Part shown: positions 59,095 through 64,000 of the stretch, piece after piece
Numbering within the stretch: the first letter of the stretch is position 1
Layout of the letters: each line of letters opens with the position of its first letter
From: Ailanthus altissimus
Lineage: Eukaryota > Streptophyta > Magnoliopsida > Sapindales > Simaroubaceae
Direction of reading: 5' to 3'
DNA: 64,000 nt
NCBI GenBank assembly: GCA_946807835.1
Contig: OX327702.1
Coordinates: 18,662,001-18,726,000 of the forward strand
Notes under the pieces: model-generated
The model's database searches: none
Seen by the model: the letters and a program-made list of their open reading frames with translations, nothing else
What the model was told of the DNA's origin: nothing
Translations under genes and position numbers: made by a program

Positions 59095-61325
59095 TTTAGG
59101 GTGTGTATATGTGCAACATGTTTATTATAATGCAATATGCATGTCAAACATATAACTATTAAATTTTTTAGTGTAATAAATACATTTTAAATTTAAATCG
59201 TTTATTATAATAATAAAATTGAAATAGAGAATCACCTTATAAGCTTTTAAAAATTTTCGAATTATAATCCATCACAAAGTGTACTCGTCGGCAATTTTAA
59301 GATTCAACTAGGGTGAGATTGAATTTCTAAAATAGCAATTCTAATTTTTAACAATAATGTTTAACTCTTAAACATTAAACTTGGTTAACTCTTAATTATT
59401 ATTTGAACTCTTTAAGCTTAAATCATTAATTAAACACTTTAACTAATTATTTTTATTTCAAAACGATGAGATTATTGTTGTTCATTCAACTTTTGAACAA
59501 ACAAAAAACAATCTCTCCATTGTATTTCATTAGTAGAGAAGAAGATGAATAGCAACTTTTCAACTCTTGATAAGCTTTTTTTTATCTTGCTCTCCCATAG
59601 CCAAACTTGCTCTCCCAAAAAATAAAATAACTTTTGTTTGTTAAATTTTCCCTCTCATTATTGTCAACATAGTGGTTCCATAGCCATGTCTTTGCCACAC
59701 CTATTTATTTAACAAAATATAATATAAATCATTTTATTGATAAAAAAATTGCAATGACTTACGAAAGTTAAATAAAAACACTTTTCATTATTATTTTATA
59801 AGTCTTTTTAATAGTTAAATGGAAGGCCTCACCGAGCCACGAGCCATACCATTTTTTCATTTGTTTATTAATATGTTGATAAAATATTATTTATTTATTC
59901 AAAATATTTTTTAAATAAATAATTTGATTTTATTTGTCTCACAAGTAAAATCATTTTAATTATTTTATGGTCAAACAATTTATGGAATAAATTGTATCGC
60001 TTGTCATCATCCCAATGGTCAATAACTCTTATTAATTAATTAATGTATTTAACACTTACGTCTTGTCAAGTGCACAACTCGAACGATCATGAAATAAATA
60101 TTCGATTTGTTGAAATTTACTGAATCGAACTATTCAATTCAATACGCTGCTCCAGTGCACAATAAGTACACTTCATATTGTAGAACTTCCTAGGTTCATG
60201 CCCAATTTATCATATGGATCTCTTCCGTAGGTTCGTGAATGATGCCCCACGCACACGTCGCAGATATTACAAAGTAGCACGTTAGACCATACAAGTTAAG
60301 GTCATAACATATTGTATAATTCGTCAATCACCTATATTATGAAAGAGCAAAGATATAGATCATCATTGTCAAATCTTTATATGCTCGACCATGAACTTAT
60401 CTTCAAATTTATATTTTATAAACAATATATACAAACACTTTTGTGATATTGTTTAACTCTATGAAAAACTATTTTTAGGTTTTATACTTGTGGCCACAAG
60501 ACTTCTTGAAATGCAATCTCAGAACATCAGGATATAAACTCACTTATATAAGCTTATGGATCCTATATCTATACATACCGGACTCCATGAGTAACGGACC
60601 ATACCCAACGACATACATCGGTTAGACTATAAAAGGTCTATGACATCCGTAGAACTAAAGTATAGTGGATCACTCACAAGCCCACCGTGATGCTCAGGTT
60701 AAAGGACCACAAATACTACTGAACTTGAGAAAACCTGCCATTAACAGCTTCATGGGATGTCTATTAGAGATTCTTGTGAGTCTATTCAATACTCAATTCT
60801 TACTAAATATTTGTATACCTATACAAGCTTCCACTAATCTCATGGTCTACTAAGACTAACCATTTGGACTATTTAGATATAGACATACATTGATCTATAT
60901 AAAATATTTTACCGATAGACCTGCATCGATAAAAATAGATCAGGAATGAGGTCTTCGAGAACATATTACATAATGATATTTTTTAGTACCATTTGCAACT
61001 CTTTACAACTATGTCATTACTAATATATTCTCAAGTCTTTGTCCTATTTTAAACAAGACTCTAACTCTTAAATTTTGCTAACTCTTATAATGTGCTAACT
61101 CTTAGCACTACCAGCTTTTAACATTTATAACTCTTAGCATTGCTAACTCTTAACATTAATTTAAACTCTTTTAGATCATACAATATCTGAAAAATTATAA
61201 GTATCGTACTTATATTATAATATTAATAAGTTTATTCGAGATATTTATTGTATAAATATTAAACAATTAATATTCATACAATATTAGAATGACATGTAAG
61301 CACCATCTTCAACAATATTAATAAG
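59095..61325. repeat. Non-coding repeat family, copy 3 of 3, inserted in copia gag
   Basis: Contains the same ordered blocks as copies 1 and 2 (cagtgcacaataagtacacttcatattg at ~60154, gatgccccacgcacacg at 60241, gcacgttagaccatacaagtt at 60278, cttgagaaaacctgcc at 60723, gtcattactaatatattctcaagtc at 61013). Ends with gaatgacatgtaagcacc (61289-61306). On both sides lie pieces of one copia gag, which brackets the insertion to within a few tens of bases. No ORF is supported. Confidence 0.75.
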
Positions 61326-61329
61326 TAGC

Positions 61330-61800
61330 AAAATAAACTCAATAAGGCTTACTCAATGCTTCTCACTTAAGAAAGTAGACTTTTACAAAATTCTTCTTGA
61401 AAAGTAAGTAATCATAATGTGTTTAATGCAAATTTTGCACAAAAAGACCTAAAAGAGGGGTTATCAACATAAGAGGTAGAGAAAATAAAAATAGTAATTT
61501 TGGTAGATATAATAGTGGTGATTACAATGTTGGTTTTGGTAGAGGATGCTTTCTTAATAATAGAAGGTCAAGAACAACAAGGTGTAGCAAATTTTTATTA
61601 AAGAGAAAAATAAAGTTAATCAGTCAAATTTGTAAGAGACAAGGGCATTAAATAGCAAAATGTTGTTACAAATTTAATGTGGATTATATGCTTAGAAAGC
61701 AACTCAACAATGGAAGAGGCAATAATAATCAACACTTTGGTAATAAATGACTTGGAGGTTCTGAAATTCAAATAAAAAAAGTTGCATATATTGCTACATA
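61330..61800 (+). pseudogene. gag: Ty1/copia gag remnant, C-terminal zinc-knuckle part
   Basis: Reads KLNKAYSMLLT (~61338) and SNHNVFNANFAQKD, then a Gly/Arg/Asn-rich segment (GRYNSGDYNVGFGRG, 61498-61545). A knuckle reads ICKRQGH...KCCYKF (~61630-61675), whose first Cys is changed to Ser. Several stops. Continues the gag remnant of 58549-59070. Confidence 0.7.
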
Positions 61801-61809
61801 ATCAGTAAG

Positions 61810-61990
61810 AGTAGGCAAAAATCTAAAAAATCGAACTGGACCAAGCGAATTAAATTGAACTGAGCCGGTTCAGTTCAGTTATGTCTTGGTCAGTTCAGTA
61901 ATTTAGAAAACTAAAATTTTGATTCGGTTCCCGATTTCAAACTTTCAAATTAAGAAACTAAATTTCTTTTTAAAAAAAGGCAAAAAAAAT
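61810..61990. repeat. GGTTC-type low-complexity segment
   Basis: Repeats variants of gaactg, ggttcagttcagtt and gattcggttcc. A similar segment with gattcggttcggttcgattt occurs at 49905-50160. Such segments are widespread in plant genomes; no function is inferred. Confidence 0.5.
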
Positions 61991-62030
61991 TCGCGTGACA
62001 ACTTAATAGGGGTGGCAAAATTCCGCACAG

Positions 62031-63255
62031 TGTTGGGGACTAATTATGCAATAATAGTTAAACGCAAGTGCATGCTATCGTATCAAGTAATATAGGATTT
62101 TATTCCAAGTTATTGTTCCCACAAAGACCATTTAATCAATTTCTTTTAATTAATTACTAAAATTAATCATACTTTAACTTTTATCTAGAAAAATAAAAAT
62201 AAGAATTAAATCTAATTAACCTAATTCTATCAAATTAAACTAAACTTAATTTTAATCAAAAGCAAGCAAAAAGTTGAATTCACCAATTAAAAGTAATTTA
62301 GAGTTTTCATTTATCCCATAATATTTTATTGGACTCATTACTCTCTTAGTTAATCTCTTAATACAAATTATTGGTTTAGGCTCTAATCTCATCACAAGTC
62401 TCTGTCGATTGTTGAGTGACTATATTACACATTATAACAATTACTTATATATCTATGGTAATCTGAATAGAATGTAATTTATTACGAATATGTCTAAATA
62501 ATATCATACATGTCATCTATATATATTTCTATCCTATATGAAACTCATAGTTGTTACCTTATGATCATGCATCAAATTATCCTATATTAAACACATAAAT
62601 CCTTTTGTTAAGTTCATCATGGTTCATCAATTAGTCAATATATTTACTAGATATAATGAAAGCAACAAATACAAGATAGAATGAATCAATTATATGTATT
62701 AAGTTCATAAACTAAAAGTCAATAAAAATCCAACTACATATTAAGTTCAATAGTCTAACCTTAGAAATAAAAACTTAAGTCATTGTGAAATAGAGAGTTC
62801 TAGAGCTTATAAAAAATAATATCATAAAAATTATAAAAAAAACTAAAAAGATAAAAAGCTGAAGAGATAAAACTATTTTTTCTACAGTCTTTAGTTATCT
62901 TAATCTTCCAAAAATTGTTCATTCTCTCTCATTTTCTCTTTCTTTTTGATTTTTTGAATTATGGTTTTAGGCCTTCTATTTATAAATTTATATTTTTAAT
63001 TTAGAGTAAAACATCAAATATAAGTCATATCAATAAACTGATATGACGCTGGAATTGTAGCAAAAATATTATAGCATGTTACTGTAGTAAATTTAATGTT
63101 TTTGCCTTTTTTTATTTTTATTTTCATCCACATTTGCTCCATTAACTCTAAACATATAAAATAACATTAAAGCACATAAAAACCCAATAATCTTAATTTA
63201 AACGAACAAATATTAAGTTTAGAGATAGAAATATTAGACTTAATTAACTCTTATC
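62031..63255. repeat. LTR-like repeat (tentative)
   Basis: Begins tgttggggactaattatgc and soon carries gtgcatgctatcgtatcaagtaatatagg ... ttcccacaaagacc, a layout resembling the start of the Athila-type LTR at 43361 (cgacaatctcaatatag ... atcccacgag). A possible end is actcttatca at 63246-63255. No convincing target duplication was found, so the limits and class are uncertain. Confidence 0.4.
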
Positions 63256-64000
63256 AAGGACCTTCTTCAAATGGAGAGTAATTCGAGTTGCATTTTAGGC
63301 ATTTTTTTAGGGATGGAGCTGGTTTTGGTATAGTAGCCCAAACCCTATTAAATGCGAGTTGATTTTAGAGATAACTTGATTTTCCCAGCCTTCCCCAAAT
63401 GCCGATTTAAAAACAAAATTGAAAAAAATTCTAGTGCGGAAAAAATTTACTTATTTATACAAATCAAAGTTGTCTACGTACTAAATTTAGAGGTATAAAA
63501 TTTACTTACATTATATTTTTTAATTTTTTAATTCTTATTCATATTTTTTATTTTTAATTCTTTTCTTTATTTTTTTAATTATTTAATATTATACACTTGC
63601 TTCCAAATTGGAGTGAACTCGTTTGTTGAGAAAGAAAAAAAAATGAAGATGAACAAAAAAAAAGAGGTAAATAATTTTATTATCATTCTTAATTTCTTAG
63701 TCATTACTTACCTAACTCAAATTTTTTTTACTTTATATTATAGGTTGCAAGGAATCTTAATAGATACTTGATGTTTGGATTACAAATGAAGTATGATGAT
63801 TTAGATGCCAAAGTTCAAAGAAACTATTAATTTTTGTGATTTTTAAATTTTAATTCATATTATTAATTTTTAAAATTAGTAGTTGAAGAATGTTATATTT
63901 TCATGTGATGTTTACAATTATTTTTTAGTATACTTATGATTGTACAAGATAAAAGATTATTTTATAAAATTAAATTAGTACAAATAAAATAGTATTTAAA
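63256..64000. other. AT-rich terminal stretch
   Basis: No gene or named repeat was recognised. A short block around 63740-63830 (gttgcaaggaatcttaatag ... caaagttcaaagaaactattaa) could be coding on the plus strand but is too short to support. Confidence 0.4.

Noticed and set aside
62031..63255. Firm call of a solo Athila-type LTR
   Set aside because: Layout is suggestive, but neither the ends nor a target duplication could be fixed, so it is listed only as tentative.

Overview
The window is nuclear DNA of a flowering plant, most likely a eudicot. Evidence: canonical GT-AG introns, AT-rich intergenic DNA, plant gene families (a ROP-GTPase interactor and plant-type alpha/beta hydrolases), and plant-specific transposons (a Mutator-like element carrying an Ulp1 protease gene, a chromovirus, an Athila-type Ty3 element and Ty1/copia debris). 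The species cannot be fixed from the sequence.

Only three loci look like intact host genes. (1) A TIM14/PAM18-type J-protein gene of the mitochondrial import motor, + strand, 721-2195, three coding exons. (2) A six-exon alpha/beta hydrolase gene, - strand, 3199-6868, convergent with the first. (3) A gene for an interactor of constitutively active ROPs (ICR/RIP family), + strand, 54152-57306. A fourth host locus, related to the RNase P/MRP subunit POP4/Rpp29 (18148-20890), is broken: it has a frameshift, damaged splice sites, and no visible first or last exons, and a chromovirus lies directly behind its last visible exon. A 90-codon open fragment at 7092-7370 (- strand) looks coding but was not recognised.

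The rest is mobile DNA. 8515-16372 is a complete-looking Mutator-like element (MULE) with ~110-bp terminal inverted repeats and an imperfect 9-bp target duplication. It carries convergent decayed mudrA transposase and DUF1985/Ulp1 (C48) protease genes and two foldback structures. 21010-27760 is a degenerate chromovirus with 370-bp LTRs, itself interrupted by a non-coding repeat. 29572-45376 is an old solo LTR split by a 14.5-kb Athila-type element (30407-44888, - strand, perfect 5-bp target duplication) whose integrase region is tandemly triplicated. Three copies of one ~2-kb non-coding repeat family lie at about 24522-26349, 45400-47485 and 59095-61325; the third splits a copia gag remnant. 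Remaining stretches are AT-rich and show no genes. No tRNA, rRNA or CRISPR was seen.

The three host genes have no evident functional link to each other. The main interest is the MULE-Ulp1 element with its foldbacks, the layered insertions, and the 795-bp triplication inside the Athila integrase.
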